Below are positions 15,818 through 23,949 of a stretch of DNA of 64,000 nucleotides, piece after piece (the first letter of the stretch is position 1; each line of letters begins with the position of its first letter). This stretch comes from Nocardia colli (GTDB taxonomy: Bacteria > Actinomycetota > Actinomycetes > Mycobacteriales > Mycobacteriaceae). The stretch covers positions 310,001 through 374,000 of the forward strand of contig NZ_VXLC01000014.1 in assembly GCF_008704205.1 (NCBI RefSeq), read 5' to 3'. Both the position numbers and the translations under genes were made by a program. The notes beneath the pieces were generated by a model. That model was not told the DNA's origin and ran no database searches. It worked only from the letters and a program-made list of their open reading frames with translations.

Positions 15818-16981
15818 ATGACGAACACAGCGATCCGCCCCTTCCGTATCGACATCCCGCAGGCCGAGATCGATGAGCTGCGTGCGCGATTGGCGCATGC
15901 TCGGCTGCCGCACGTGGTGCCGGGGACCGAAGACGATTGGGGGCGTGGCATTGCGCCCGGGTACCTCGCGGAGTTGGCGGAGTATTGGCGCGACGGGTTC
16001 GACTGGCGGGTGCAGGAGGCGAAGCTGAATGCCTATGACCAGTTCGTGACCGAAAGCGATGGGCAGGCAATTCATTTCTTTCATGTGCGGTCGGCGGAGG
16101 TGGGGGCGGTGCCGCTGTTGATCACGCACGGGTATCCGGGGTCGGTGGTCGAGTTTCTCGAGCTGATCGGGCCGTTGACGGATCCGGTTGCGTACGGGGG
16201 TGATTCGGCGGATGCGTTCCATGTGGTGATTCCGTCGCTGCCGGGGTTCGGGTTCTCCACGCCGTTGGCGTCGACCGGGTGGGAGCTGGCGCGGACGACG
16301 GATGCGTTCGCGGAGTTGATGACTCGGCTGGGGTACGAGAAGTTCGTGGCGCAGGGCGGGGATGTCGGCGCGGGGGTGACCGGGCGGTTGGCGGCGGTGT
16401 ATCCGGAGCGGGTGATCGCGACGCACGTCAACAGTGATCGAGGCACGCTCGGGTTGGTGGGGGAGCAGTTGCCGATGCCGGACGGGCTGACCGACGAGGA
16501 GTTGGCGGCGATCAAGGAGGCGCAGGTGCGGTGGTCGGACCAGAAGGGTTATCTGGTGCTCCAGACGACGCAACCCAACGCGATCGCCGCCGCGTTGACC
16601 GACTCGCCGATCGCGCAGTTGGCGTGGATCGCGGAGAAGTTCCAGGTCTGGACCGATCCGGCGCGGACGGGCGGTGAAGCGGTGGATCGCGACGTCCTGC
16701 TGACCAATATCAGCATCTACTGGTTCACCCGCAGTGGTGCCTCGGCCGCCCAGTTCCTCTGGGAGACAGCTCATTCGGGTATGGACTGGGTCATGCCCTC
16801 CGGAGTGCCGCAAGGGTGGGCGGTGTTCAATACGAGCCCGCTCATGCGCCGGGTGATGAACCCCGGCGGGTCCATCGAGCACTTCACGGAGTACGCCGAG
16901 GGTGGGCACTTCGCCGCGTTGGAGACGCCGCGACTGTTCCTCGAGGATGTCCGGACGTTCTTCCGCGCGCATCGAGGTTGA
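15818..16981 (+). CDS. Epoxide hydrolase (EHN-type alpha/beta hydrolase)
   Basis: A 387-residue alpha/beta hydrolase with the N-terminal EHN cap found in microsomal-type epoxide hydrolases (residues ~5-110, IRPFRIDIPQAEIDELRARL). The oxyanion motif is HGYPGS (about residue 106), the catalytic nucleophile Asp is in AQGGDVGAGV, and the His is in EGGHFAALETP near the C-terminus. Such enzymes open epoxides to diols with water and detoxify oxidised xenobiotics. ATG 15818 is preferred over the longer frame because GGAGGG (15804-15809) is well spaced and the family sequence starts there. The inverted repeat at 15774-15798 links it to the WYL regulator. Confidence 0.92.
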   Translation: MTNTAIRPFRIDIPQAEIDELRARLAHARLPHVVPGTEDDWGRGIAPGYLAELAEYWRDGFDWRVQEAKLNAYDQFVTESDGQAIHFFHVRSAEVGAVPLLITHGYPGSVVEFLELIGPLTDPVAYGGDSADAFHVVIPSLPGFGFSTPLASTGWELARTTDAFAELMTRLGYEKFVAQGGDVGAGVTGRLAAVYPERVIATHVNSDRGTLGLVGEQLPMPDGLTDEELAAIKEAQVRWSDQKGYLVLQTTQPNAIAAALTDSPIAQLAWIAEKFQVWTDPARTGGEAVDRDVLLTNISIYWFTRSGASAAQFLWETAHSGMDWVMPSGVPQGWAVFNTSPLMRRVMNPGGSIEHFTEYAEGGHFAALETPRLFLEDVRTFFRAHRG

Positions 16982-17086
16982 GTCACGAAGGACGCACTAC
17001 GCGCCGCGAATACGCCGCGGCGCGTAGCCCGCATTTGTGCCCACGGACGGATGTCCGGCCGCATTCCGCGGCCTACCGTTCTCGCT

Positions 17087-17479
17087 ATGACATGGAATGA
17101 GCTGGGCGCGAGCAAATTCGTGCTGCTGACGACCTACAAGAAGGACGGCACACCGGTGGGCACGCCGGTCTGGGTCGCGCCGGACGGCGACCGGATCGTC
17201 GTGTGGACCAACCCGACGACCTGGAAGGTCAAGCGCATCCGCCGCAACTCCGACGTGACGCTGCAATCCTCCGATGCCCGTGGTCGTCCCAAGGCCGGCG
17301 AAGCGTTCACCGGCACCGCGATGGTGCTCGACGCGGACGGCACGCAGCGAGTGCGCGACCTGGTCTCGCGCAAGTACGGAATCATCGGAACGTCACTCAT
17401 CAAGCTGCACAAGCTGTTCCGCGGCGCCGACGGCTCCATCGGCCTCGCCATTACCCAACAGCTGGACTCCGTCGAGTAG
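17087..17479 (+). CDS. PPOX-class F420-dependent oxidoreductase
   Basis: A 130-residue split-barrel flavin/deazaflavin protein. Family marks are KFVLLTTYKKDGTPVGTPVWVA at the start, TTWKVKRIRRNSDVTLQ in the middle and the Arg-rich end RKYGIIG. In mycobacteria and Nocardia these small proteins bind F420 (some FMN) and reduce small molecules; the substrate is unknown. Start ATG 17087 fits the family N-terminus. A paralogue lies 1.4 kb away (18872-19255), with the XRE regulator and methionine aminopeptidase between them. Confidence 0.88.
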   Translation: MTWNELGASKFVLLTTYKKDGTPVGTPVWVAPDGDRIVVWTNPTTWKVKRIRRNSDVTLQSSDARGRPKAGEAFTGTAMVLDADGTQRVRDLVSRKYGIIGTSLIKLHKLFRGADGSIGLAITQQLDSVE

Positions 17480-17520
17480 CGACCCACTCCCACGAGTCCA
17501 TCGCGTCGAAAACCTGCACC

Positions 17521-17577
17521 CACTCGGGGATCTGCACTCGCTTCAGGAGCCTAGAGGCAGTGCAGATCCCGAGAGTG
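17521..17577. terminator. Bidirectional terminator between convergent genes
   Basis: GGGATCTGCACT (17527-17538) pairs perfectly with AGTGCAGATCCC (17559-17570), extended outward by CACTC/GAGAGTG with a bulge. It lies between the convergent PPOX and XRE genes and can serve both strands. Confidence 0.65.
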
Positions 17578-17585
17578 GTTGCGGC

Positions 17586-17849
17586 TCAGGCGGATTCGGC
17601 GAGGCTGGCGGCGCGCCAGGTGTCGGCGAGGTCTTGGAGGGGGAGGTCGAGGGTGAGGCTCAGGGCGACGACCGTGCCGAAGGCGGGGGAGGGGAGGCGG
17701 CCGGTCTCGATCTTGCGCAGGGTCTCCGGAGAAATGCCTGCCGAGCGGGCGACCTCGATGAGGTCGCGGTCGGCGCGGGCGGCACGCAGGGCGGCGCCGA
17801 GGCGGCGGCCGGCGTCGATCTGAGCCGGGGTCAACGGGAGACGGACCAT
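17586..17849 (-). CDS. XRE-family helix-turn-helix regulator
   Basis: An 87-residue single-domain DNA-binding protein. The helix-turn-helix is clear (IEVARSAGISPETLRKIETG, about residues 31-50), with a following helix and a short C-terminal tail. It has no ligand domain, so it may work with a partner or sense through its own stability. It is divergent from methionine aminopeptidase, and three near-identical GGTATTWWAATACC palindromes lie between the genes, one 16 bases from its ATG. It probably represses itself and map. Confidence 0.9.
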   Translation of the reverse strand: MVRLPLTPAQIDAGRRLGAALRAARADRDLIEVARSAGISPETLRKIETGRLPSPAFGTVVALSLTLDLPLQDLADTWRAASLAESA

Positions 17850-17864
17850 GCGATCAGGGTATTG

Positions 17865-17882
17865 GCGGTATTTAAATACCGC
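17865..17882. promoter_or_regulatory. XRE operator box 1
   Basis: GCGGTATTTAAATACCGC is a perfect 18-bp palindrome 15 bases upstream of the XRE start codon. It shares the GGTATT/AATACC core with boxes 2 and 3. Confidence 0.7.
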
Positions 17883-18001
17883 AAGCTAGCAGATAAACAT
17901 GGGCATACGTAGATATGCGCATCAATCTATGCGCTCGAAATCGATCTCAACGCGCCGCACCCGTTGAGCGGGCTGAACTACCTGCCAGGATGGCCCGGGT
18001 T

Positions 18002-18015
18002 GGTATTAAAATACC
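18002..18015. promoter_or_regulatory. XRE operator box 2
   Basis: GGTATTAAAATACC, one mismatch from a perfect palindrome and the reverse complement of box 3. Centre-to-centre distance to box 3 is 28 bp. Lies in the map promoter. Confidence 0.7.
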
Positions 18016-18029
18016 GAATCGGCTACGTT

Positions 18030-18043
18030 GGTATTTTAATACC
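18030..18043. promoter_or_regulatory. XRE operator box 3
   Basis: GGTATTTTAATACC ends 17 bases before the map ATG and just before its ribosome site (GGGAG). Occupancy would block map transcription or elongation. Confidence 0.7.
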
Positions 18044-18060
18044 GAGATGGGAGTGGTCAC

Positions 18061-18828
18061 ATGGTGGAACTGAAGACGCCGGCCGAGATCGAACGAATGC
18101 GGATCACGGGCCAGTTCGTGGGCGAGGTGCTGGGGGAGTTGCGCGAACTCGCCCGCATCGGCGTGAACCTGCTGGAGCTGGAAGCGCACGTGCGCGAACG
18201 GATCAAGCAACGCGGCGCGCAATCCTGCTACTGGGACTACTCGCCGTCCTTCGGCCGCGGACCCTTCCGTAACACCGTCTGCCTCTCGGTCAACGACGCT
18301 GTCCTGCACGGCCTTCCGTTCGACTACGCCCTGCGCGACGGTGACGTGCTGACCATGGACCTGGCCGTCGGCATCGATGGCTGGGTCGCCGACGCGGCCA
18401 CCACCATCGTGGTCGGCACCGCTGCGGAAGAAGACCTCCGCCTGATCCGCGCGACCGAGGAAGCGCTCGCCGCCGCGATCGCGGTCGCGGTGCCCGGCAA
18501 CCACATCGGCGACATCTCCGCCGCGATCTCCGCCGTCGCCCGCGACTACGGCTACCCGGTGAACATGGAATTCGGCGGGCACGGACTGGGCCGCACCATG
18601 CACGAGGACCCGCACGTCGCCAACCACGGCCGCCCGGGCCGCGGTTACCGCCTGCGCCCCGGCCTGGCCATCGCCATCGAACCCTGGTTCGCCCGCACCA
18701 CCGACCGCATCGTCACCGACCCCGACGGCTGGACCCTGCGCTCCGCCGACGGCTCCCGCACCGCCCACTCCGAACACACCGTCGCCATCACCGACGACGG
18801 CCCCCAGGTACTGACCAAGGTGGGATGA
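18061..18828 (+). CDS. map: Type I methionine aminopeptidase
   Basis: A 255-residue metalloprotease that removes the N-terminal Met from new proteins. All metal ligands can be placed: Asp100 and Asp111 (MDLAVGIDGWVAD), His174 (FGGHGLG), Glu207 (IAIEPWF) and Glu238 (HSEHTV); the substrate-contact His83 (VLHG) is present. It lacks the N-terminal SH3-binding extension of some mycobacterial MetAP1c proteins. The unusual point is its promoter, with three XRE operator boxes, which suggests this is an inducible accessory MetAP rather than the housekeeping copy. Followed after 43 bp by a PPOX gene on the same strand, probably one operon. Confidence 0.93.
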   Translation: MVELKTPAEIERMRITGQFVGEVLGELRELARIGVNLLELEAHVRERIKQRGAQSCYWDYSPSFGRGPFRNTVCLSVNDAVLHGLPFDYALRDGDVLTMDLAVGIDGWVADAATTIVVGTAAEEDLRLIRATEEALAAAIAVAVPGNHIGDISAAISAVARDYGYPVNMEFGGHGLGRTMHEDPHVANHGRPGRGYRLRPGLAIAIEPWFARTTDRIVTDPDGWTLRSADGSRTAHSEHTVAITDDGPQVLTKVG

Positions 18829-18871
18829 GTTCCGAATGTCCGAATAACCGACACCCGGATACGCTGACCTC

Positions 18872-19255
18872 ATGACGAACACACTGGGGGCAATCGGCAA
18901 GGCCGATTACGTTCTGCTGACCACCTTCCGGAAAGACGGCACCCCCGTCGGCACCCCGGTCTGGGCCGTCGCGAACGCCGACAAGCTCTACGTGTGGACC
19001 GTCACCGACAGCTGGAAGGTCAAGCGCCTGCGCCGCAACCCCGACGTCACCGTGCAACCCTGCAACGTCACCGGCAAAACCCGCGGCGAAGTCGTCGCCG
19101 GCACCGGCCAGATCCTCGACCAGGCCGGCACCGACCGCGTCCGCAAACTCCTCATGCGCAAATACTGGCTCATGGGCCCCATCACGATCCTCGGCAGCAA
19201 CCTCCGCCGCGGTAAAAAGGGCACCATCGCCATCGAGATCACCCTCGCCGCTTGA
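18872..19255 (+). CDS. PPOX-class F420-dependent oxidoreductase (paralogue)
   Basis: A 127-residue paralogue of the protein at 17087-17479. The same blocks are seen: DYVLLTTFRKDGTPVGTPVW, DSWKVKRLRRNPDVTVQ and the end RKYWLMGPITI. It probably binds F420 in a split-barrel dimer and reduces an unknown small molecule. Spacing (43 bp after map, same strand) suggests it shares the XRE-controlled map transcript. Its 3' end is 1 base from the convergent TldE gene. Confidence 0.88.
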   Translation: MTNTLGAIGKADYVLLTTFRKDGTPVGTPVWAVANADKLYVWTVTDSWKVKRLRRNPDVTVQPCNVTGKTRGEVVAGTGQILDQAGTDRVRKLLMRKYWLMGPITILGSNLRRGKKGTIAIEITLAA

Positions 19256-19256
19256 C

Positions 19257-20648
19257 CTAGGTCGCCTGGCTCACCGAGGACATGTGGAAATCGGGGATGC
19301 GCAAGGGCGGCATAGCGGTTCGGGTGAACCAGTCTTTCCACTCGCGGGGGAGGGTGGTCTGGGTGGCGCCTGCTTCGGTGACTCGGCGGAGCAGGTCCAG
19401 GGGGCTCTCGTTGAAGCGGAAGTTGTTGACCGCGCCGGTGACTTCACCGTTTTCGATGAGGTAGACGCCGTCGCGGGTGAGGCCGGTGAGCAGCAGACTG
19501 GCGGGGTCGACCTCGCGGATGTACCAGAGCGTGGTGAGGAGTAAGCCGCGTTCGGTGCGGGCGATCATGTCGTCGAGGGTGGCGTCGGAGCCGCCGGCGA
19601 GCAGCAGGTTGCCGCCGGGAACCGTTGCGGTGGCACCGAATTCGGCGGCGGTGGCGCGAGGGTAGACGAGCGACTCGATGACGCCATCGCGTACCCAGTC
19701 GACGCGCTCGGCGGACAGTCCGTTGTCGAACACCGACATCGCTTGCGACGACGCGGATGTCGCGACGAACGGACGGTACTCGAGCCCGGCCGCGGTCGGG
19801 TCGGAGTACAGCGTCAGCGGAATGTCGGTGAGCCGCTCGCCGATTCGAGTGCCGCCGGCCCGGGAGAACGCGGTGTGCCCTTCGTGCGCGCCGCGCCCCT
19901 CCATCTCCCAGTGCAGGTAGATCATGAGATCGGCGACGGTCGAAGGCGGCATGAGGGTTTCGTACCGGCCTGCGGGCAGCTCGACCTTTCGCTTCGCCCA
20001 GTCCAGACGCCGGGACAGTTCGGTGAGCAGCCCGGGCACGTCGACATCGGCGAAGTCGCTGGTGCCTACGCCGACCCACGCGCTGGCGAGATCGCTTCCC
20101 GCGCCGCGCTTTCCGTTGATCTCCACCGAACCGGTGGGCTGCACGAACCGACGCCGCAGTCCCGTGGAGGTACCGAGCCAGGTGGTGTGCACGGTGTGAT
20201 GCGCGAACCCGTAGAGCCGATCACTGCCGTCGAATCCGGTGGACAGCCCGCTGGCGAGATCGGTGAACACCTCGATCCCGGTGCTCCCCGGCGCGGCCGC
20301 CCAATCGTCAACGGGCGCATCCGGTTCCAGCAGCGGCATCGCGTCCCTGGCGGGTTCGGCGGTGCGCGCCGCCTCCTCGCTGCGCCGCACCACCGCCTCG
20401 ATCTCGGTGGGATCGACGCTGGTGGACCCGATGGTTCCGACCCGCGCCGAATTCGGCCCGTCCCGGAAGATCGAGACAACGGCCCAGTCCCGCGACACCG
20501 ACGACCCGTTGGTGGTCATCGAATTCCCGGCCCACCGCAGCGACGCGTCGTGCGCGTCGGTGACGATCACGATCGCCTCATCGGCCCGGGACAGCGCGAG
20601 CGCCCGCTCGACGACCTCGCCCGCAGCAATAACGGTCTGCACGGTCAC
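19257..20648 (-). CDS. tldE: TldE/PmbA-type metalloprotease subunit
   Basis: A 463-residue protein of the TldD/PmbA family lacking the HExxxH metal site, hence the TldE (PmbA) subunit. TldD and TldE form a heterodimeric cytoplasmic protease that digests unfolded peptides and, in other bacteria, matures peptide antibiotics and cleaves CcdA. Visible blocks are SRADEAIVIVTDAHDASLRWAGN near the start and SDATLDDMIARTERGLLLTTLWYIREVDP near the end, typical of the C-terminal domain. The GTG start at 20648 overlaps the tldD stop by the sequence GTGA, so translation is coupled. The 3' end is convergent with the PPOX gene, 1 base apart. Confidence 0.92.
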   Translation of the reverse strand: MTVQTVIAAGEVVERALALSRADEAIVIVTDAHDASLRWAGNSMTTNGSSVSRDWAVVSIFRDGPNSARVGTIGSTSVDPTEIEAVVRRSEEAARTAEPARDAMPLLEPDAPVDDWAAAPGSTGIEVFTDLASGLSTGFDGSDRLYGFAHHTVHTTWLGTSTGLRRRFVQPTGSVEINGKRGAGSDLASAWVGVGTSDFADVDVPGLLTELSRRLDWAKRKVELPAGRYETLMPPSTVADLMIYLHWEMEGRGAHEGHTAFSRAGGTRIGERLTDIPLTLYSDPTAAGLEYRPFVATSASSQAMSVFDNGLSAERVDWVRDGVIESLVYPRATAAEFGATATVPGGNLLLAGGSDATLDDMIARTERGLLLTTLWYIREVDPASLLLTGLTRDGVYLIENGEVTGAVNNFRFNESPLDLLRRVTEAGATQTTLPREWKDWFTRTAMPPLRIPDFHMSSVSQAT

Positions 20649-22174
20649 TGGCCCGCCTCCGTCCGCGTGTTGAGAATGTTGATGCCGCGTACCAGCACCG
20701 ACGGGCACCCGTGACTGACCGCCGCGACCTGCCCGGGTTGCGCCTTGCCGCAATTGAACGCGCCGCCGAGCTGCCAAGTCGACGGTCCGCCAACGGCTTC
20801 CATCGCGCCCCAGAAGTCGGTGGTCGTCGCCTGATACGCCACGTCGCGCAGCTGACCGTCCAGCTTCCCGTCCCGAATCCGGAAGAACCGCTGCCCGGTG
20901 AACTGGAAGTTGTAGCGCTGCATGTCGATCGACCACGACTTGTCGCCGACGATGTAGATCCCGTTGTCCACCCGCGCGATGAGTTCCGCGGTGCTGGTGT
21001 CGTTTTCGGGATCGGGTTGCAGCGAGACGTTCGCCATCCGCTGGATCGGCACGTGGTGCGGGGAGTCCGCGTAGGAGCATCCGTTGGACCGATCGAGGCC
21101 GAGCCGCGGCGCGAACACCCGATCGAGCTGGTAGCCGACCAGAATGCCGTCGCGCACCAGGTCCCAGCGCTGCCCGGCGACGCCCTCGTCGTCGTAGCCG
21201 ACGCTGGCCAGCCCGTGCTCCTGGGTGCGATCACCCGTGACGTGCATGACCGGCGTGCCGTACTTCAGCGTCCCCAGCTTGTCCGGAGTCGCGAACGAGG
21301 TACCGGCATAGGCGGATTCGTAGCCGATGGCGCGGTCGTACTCGGTGGCGTGGCCGATGGATTCGTGGATGGTCAACCACAGGTTGGTCGGATCGATCAC
21401 CAGGTCGGTCGGGCCGGGGGTGACGGTGGGCGCCTTGACCTTCTCGGCGAGCCACTCGGGGATCTGCGCGAGTTCGCCCTGCCAATCCCAGGTTCCGTCG
21501 GCGCCGGTGACGAACTCCCACCCGCGCCCGACCGGCGGCGCCAGCGTGCGCATGGTCTCGAACACGCCTGCCGAGGAATCGACCGTGGTCGCCTCGAGGA
21601 TCGGGTGCAGCCGGACGCGCTGCTGGGTGATCGACGAACCCGCGGTGTCGGCGTAGAAGGTCTGCTCCTTCACCTGCAACACCGACGCGGTCACGTGATC
21701 CACCCCGTCGGACCCGGCCAGTCGTCCCGAATAATCCTGGAGCAGGGCGACCTTGTCGCTGGTCGACACGGTGAACGGGTCCAGGTCATAGGCCGAGACC
21801 CAGCGCACGTTGTCGTAGATCGGCTCGTCGGCGAGTTGTACCCGCTCGCGGTTGAGCGCGCGCAAGGTCGTCGCCACCGTCACCGCGCTGCGCGCCACCT
21901 CGACCGCGGTCTCCGGCGTCAGCGCGGCGTGCGAGGCGAAGCCCCAGGTGCCGTCGACGATCACCCGGACCGCGAAGCCGAGCTCCACGTTGTCGCTGAT
22001 CGACTCGACCCGCCCGTCGCGCAGCCGGATCGACTGGGTGACCAGCCGATGCACCCGCAGGTCGGCATGTTCGGCGCCCGCCGCCCGCGCCGCGGTCAAC
22101 GCGGCTTCGGCGAGCGCGGCCAGTGGGAGGTCGAGGAACTCGGCGTCCACATCCTTCGAAGTCGCGATGCTCAC
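20645..22174 (-). CDS. tldD: TldD metalloprotease subunit
   Basis: A 509-residue protein with the zinc motif HESIGH followed by an acidic residue a few positions on (ATEYD), and the two Cys-containing C-terminal blocks GAFNCGKAQPGQ and SHGCPSVLVRG, all standard for TldD. It is the catalytic half of the TldD/TldE pair; the partner begins inside its stop codon. I chose GTG 22174 (first residues MSIATSKDVDAEFL); a TTG at 22183 is also in frame. No peptide-antibiotic precursor gene was seen next to it, so a general peptide-turnover role is the simplest view. Confidence 0.93.
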   Translation of the reverse strand: MSIATSKDVDAEFLDLPLAALAEAALTAARAAGAEHADLRVHRLVTQSIRLRDGRVESISDNVELGFAVRVIVDGTWGFASHAALTPETAVEVARSAVTVATTLRALNRERVQLADEPIYDNVRWVSAYDLDPFTVSTSDKVALLQDYSGRLAGSDGVDHVTASVLQVKEQTFYADTAGSSITQQRVRLHPILEATTVDSSAGVFETMRTLAPPVGRGWEFVTGADGTWDWQGELAQIPEWLAEKVKAPTVTPGPTDLVIDPTNLWLTIHESIGHATEYDRAIGYESAYAGTSFATPDKLGTLKYGTPVMHVTGDRTQEHGLASVGYDDEGVAGQRWDLVRDGILVGYQLDRVFAPRLGLDRSNGCSYADSPHHVPIQRMANVSLQPDPENDTSTAELIARVDNGIYIVGDKSWSIDMQRYNFQFTGQRFFRIRDGKLDGQLRDVAYQATTTDFWGAMEAVGGPSTWQLGGAFNCGKAQPGQVAAVSHGCPSVLVRGINILNTRTEAGQ

Positions 22175-22371
22175 CCGGTCCAAACTAGTCGGTTCCGTCG
22201 AGCGCGGTTGCGCCCGCCCGCATTACACGCCGTGCGAGTTTGCACCGTCTGCAATCCCGCATGAAATGCCCAGCGGCACAGGGTGAAAGACCCGTGACGG
22301 GCCCCGGGAACGGCACGCGCGAAACCGCCGCCTACCGCGTCTGCCTCGCGAAATGCCGTACTGTGCCCGCC

Positions 22372-23016
22372 GTGCCGCCATCCGCCCTTCGTGACCGCAA
22401 ACGCGAACGTACCCGCCGAGCCCTGCTCCAGGCAGCCGTAGAGCTTTTCGAGACGAGAGGCTACGAAGAGACCACGGTGGCCGACATCGCCGCGGTGGCC
22501 GATGTGGGGACTCGCACCTTCTTCAACTACTTCGCCAGCAAGGAAGAGCTACTTTTTCCGGAGACCGACGAGCGGGTGCGGGCCGCGGTGGCCGCGATCG
22601 GCAGCCGGCGACCGGGGGAGCGGCCGGTCGAGGTGCTGCTCCGGGCGTTGCGCGCGGCCGGCGACAATCCCGGTGAGCATCTCGTCGACGATCTGAACGC
22701 GCGGATCGCCGCGTTGCGCGCGCAGGTTTCGCGCACGGTGCCGTCGGTGAGTGGCCGGGCCGCGCACGCGCAGCTGGTCGCGCAGCGCGAGATCGCCCGT
22801 CAGCTGCACATCGCGTTCCCGAACGAGCTGGACGAGGTCGGCGCCGCGGCGCTGGTCGGTGCGGTCGTCGGCGCGGTGTCGGGCGCGCTGACCGTGTTGT
22901 TCCAGCAGCCGATCAACGGCGCGGAGGACGGGGAGCGGCTGCACCGGCGCATCCACGAGACCACCTCGCGGGTGCTGAAGCCGTGGCTGGCCTCGCAGGT
23001 CGAGACCCGCGGCTGA
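22372..23016 (+). CDS. TetR/AcrR family transcriptional regulator
   Basis: A 214-residue regulator. The helix-turn-helix spans about residues 12-58 (RTRRALLQAAVELFETRGYEE, then VADVGTRTFFNYFASKEEL); the FFNYF signature is typical of actinomycete TetR proteins that control exporters. GTG 22372 is preferred; GTG 22363 is also in frame and no strong Shine-Dalgarno sequence separates them. It is divergent from tldDE (198-bp gap) and ends tail-to-tail with the TauE exporter, with their stop codons abutting in TGATCA. Target unknown. Confidence 0.87.
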   Translation: MPPSALRDRKRERTRRALLQAAVELFETRGYEETTVADIAAVADVGTRTFFNYFASKEELLFPETDERVRAAVAAIGSRRPGERPVEVLLRALRAAGDNPGEHLVDDLNARIAALRAQVSRTVPSVSGRAAHAQLVAQREIARQLHIAFPNELDEVGAAALVGAVVGAVSGALTVLFQQPINGAEDGERLHRRIHETTSRVLKPWLASQVETRG

Positions 23017-23793
23017 TCAGCCGAACTGCTGCCAGCCCAGCCGCAGCACCATCCCGATGACCACCACCAGCAACACGACGCGCACGAACTTCGCGCCGTT
23101 GCGCAATGCCATGTGCGAGCCGACGATCGCGCCGGCGATGTTGCCGACCGCCATGGCCGCGCCGAGCGCCCAGATGATGTGGCCGGTCGCGCCGAAGAAG
23201 ATGAGCGCGCCGATATTGGAGCCGCAGTTGATCACCTTCGCCATCGCCGCCGCGCGGACGAACTCGGTGCCGAGCAGAGTGGCGAAGGTGATGATCAGGA
23301 AGGTGCCGGTGCCCGGGCCGAGCAGTCCGTCGTAGAGGCCGATCAGGCCCGCGGCCAGCGCGATGGTGAGGATGAACTTGCGCCGCGTCGGCGGGTGCGT
23401 GGCCAGGGTGACGCCGATCGACGGCCGCAGCGTGACGAACACCGCGACCGAGACCAGCACCACCATCACGATCGGGACGAACAGCTCGCGATCGATCAAA
23501 GACACTGCCGCAGCGCCGATTCCGGCCGTGACCGCCGCGATCGCCGCCGCCGGCAGCAGGACCCGCCAGCGCAGCGGCACTTTCCGGGCGAAGGTCACCA
23601 CCGAGGCGCCGGTGCCCGCGACCGCGGCCAGCTTGTTGGTGCCGAGCGCGGTCTGCGGCGCGATCGTCGGCGCGACCAGGAACAGCGTCGGCAGAATGAT
23701 CAATCCGCCGCCCCCGACCACCGCGTCCACCCAGCCCGCGGCCGTCGCCGCGGTCAACAACACCACCCAATCACCGATCTGCACACCGGCCAC
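23017..23793 (-). CDS. TauE/SafE-family membrane permease
   Basis: A 258-residue protein with about eight membrane helices in two repeats. Family signs are the early AAGWVDAVVGGGGLIILPTLF and the second repeat GLIGLYDGLLGPGTGTFLII, each with a glycine-rich turn. TauE/SafE proteins move sulfite, sulfoacetate or other organic anions. There are no sulfur-oxidation genes beside it, so the substrate is open. The start is GTG 23793 (or GTG 23784); the frame continues upstream through the palindrome at 23839-23912, which is unlikely to be coding. Confidence 0.85.
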   Translation of the reverse strand: MAGVQIGDWVVLLTAATAAGWVDAVVGGGGLIILPTLFLVAPTIAPQTALGTNKLAAVAGTGASVVTFARKVPLRWRVLLPAAAIAAVTAGIGAAAVSLIDRELFVPIVMVVLVSVAVFVTLRPSIGVTLATHPPTRRKFILTIALAAGLIGLYDGLLGPGTGTFLIITFATLLGTEFVRAAAMAKVINCGSNIGALIFFGATGHIIWALGAAMAVGNIAGAIVGSHMALRNGAKFVRVVLLVVVIGMVLRLGWQQFG

Positions 23794-23838
23794 CCAACCA
23801 GACTGGATGTCCGATACCAGACAGCAGTCCAGTATCGC

Positions 23839-23912
23839 CGCACCACTTCTGATTTCCCGCACCGAAAATCGCATGCAAATTTCGGTGCGGGAACTCAGAA
23901 GTGGTGCGGCTG
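23839..23912. repeat. 74-bp near-perfect palindrome
   Basis: Arms of 40 bases overlap on a central GCATGC and differ at only 3 positions. The inner core is TTCCCGCACCGAAA / TTTCGGTGCGGGAA. The same TTCCCGCAC...GCATGC...GTGCGGGAA design occurs at 60134-60181, and a core-only version is at 54503-54544. This copy lies between two divergent genes, so it is not simply a terminator. Probably a dispersed palindromic repeat that can form a cruciform or a long hairpin RNA. Confidence 0.75.
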
Positions 23913-23949
23913 CGTGGGTGTTGTCGCTGGTCGCTTTAGGGTGGTCGAC

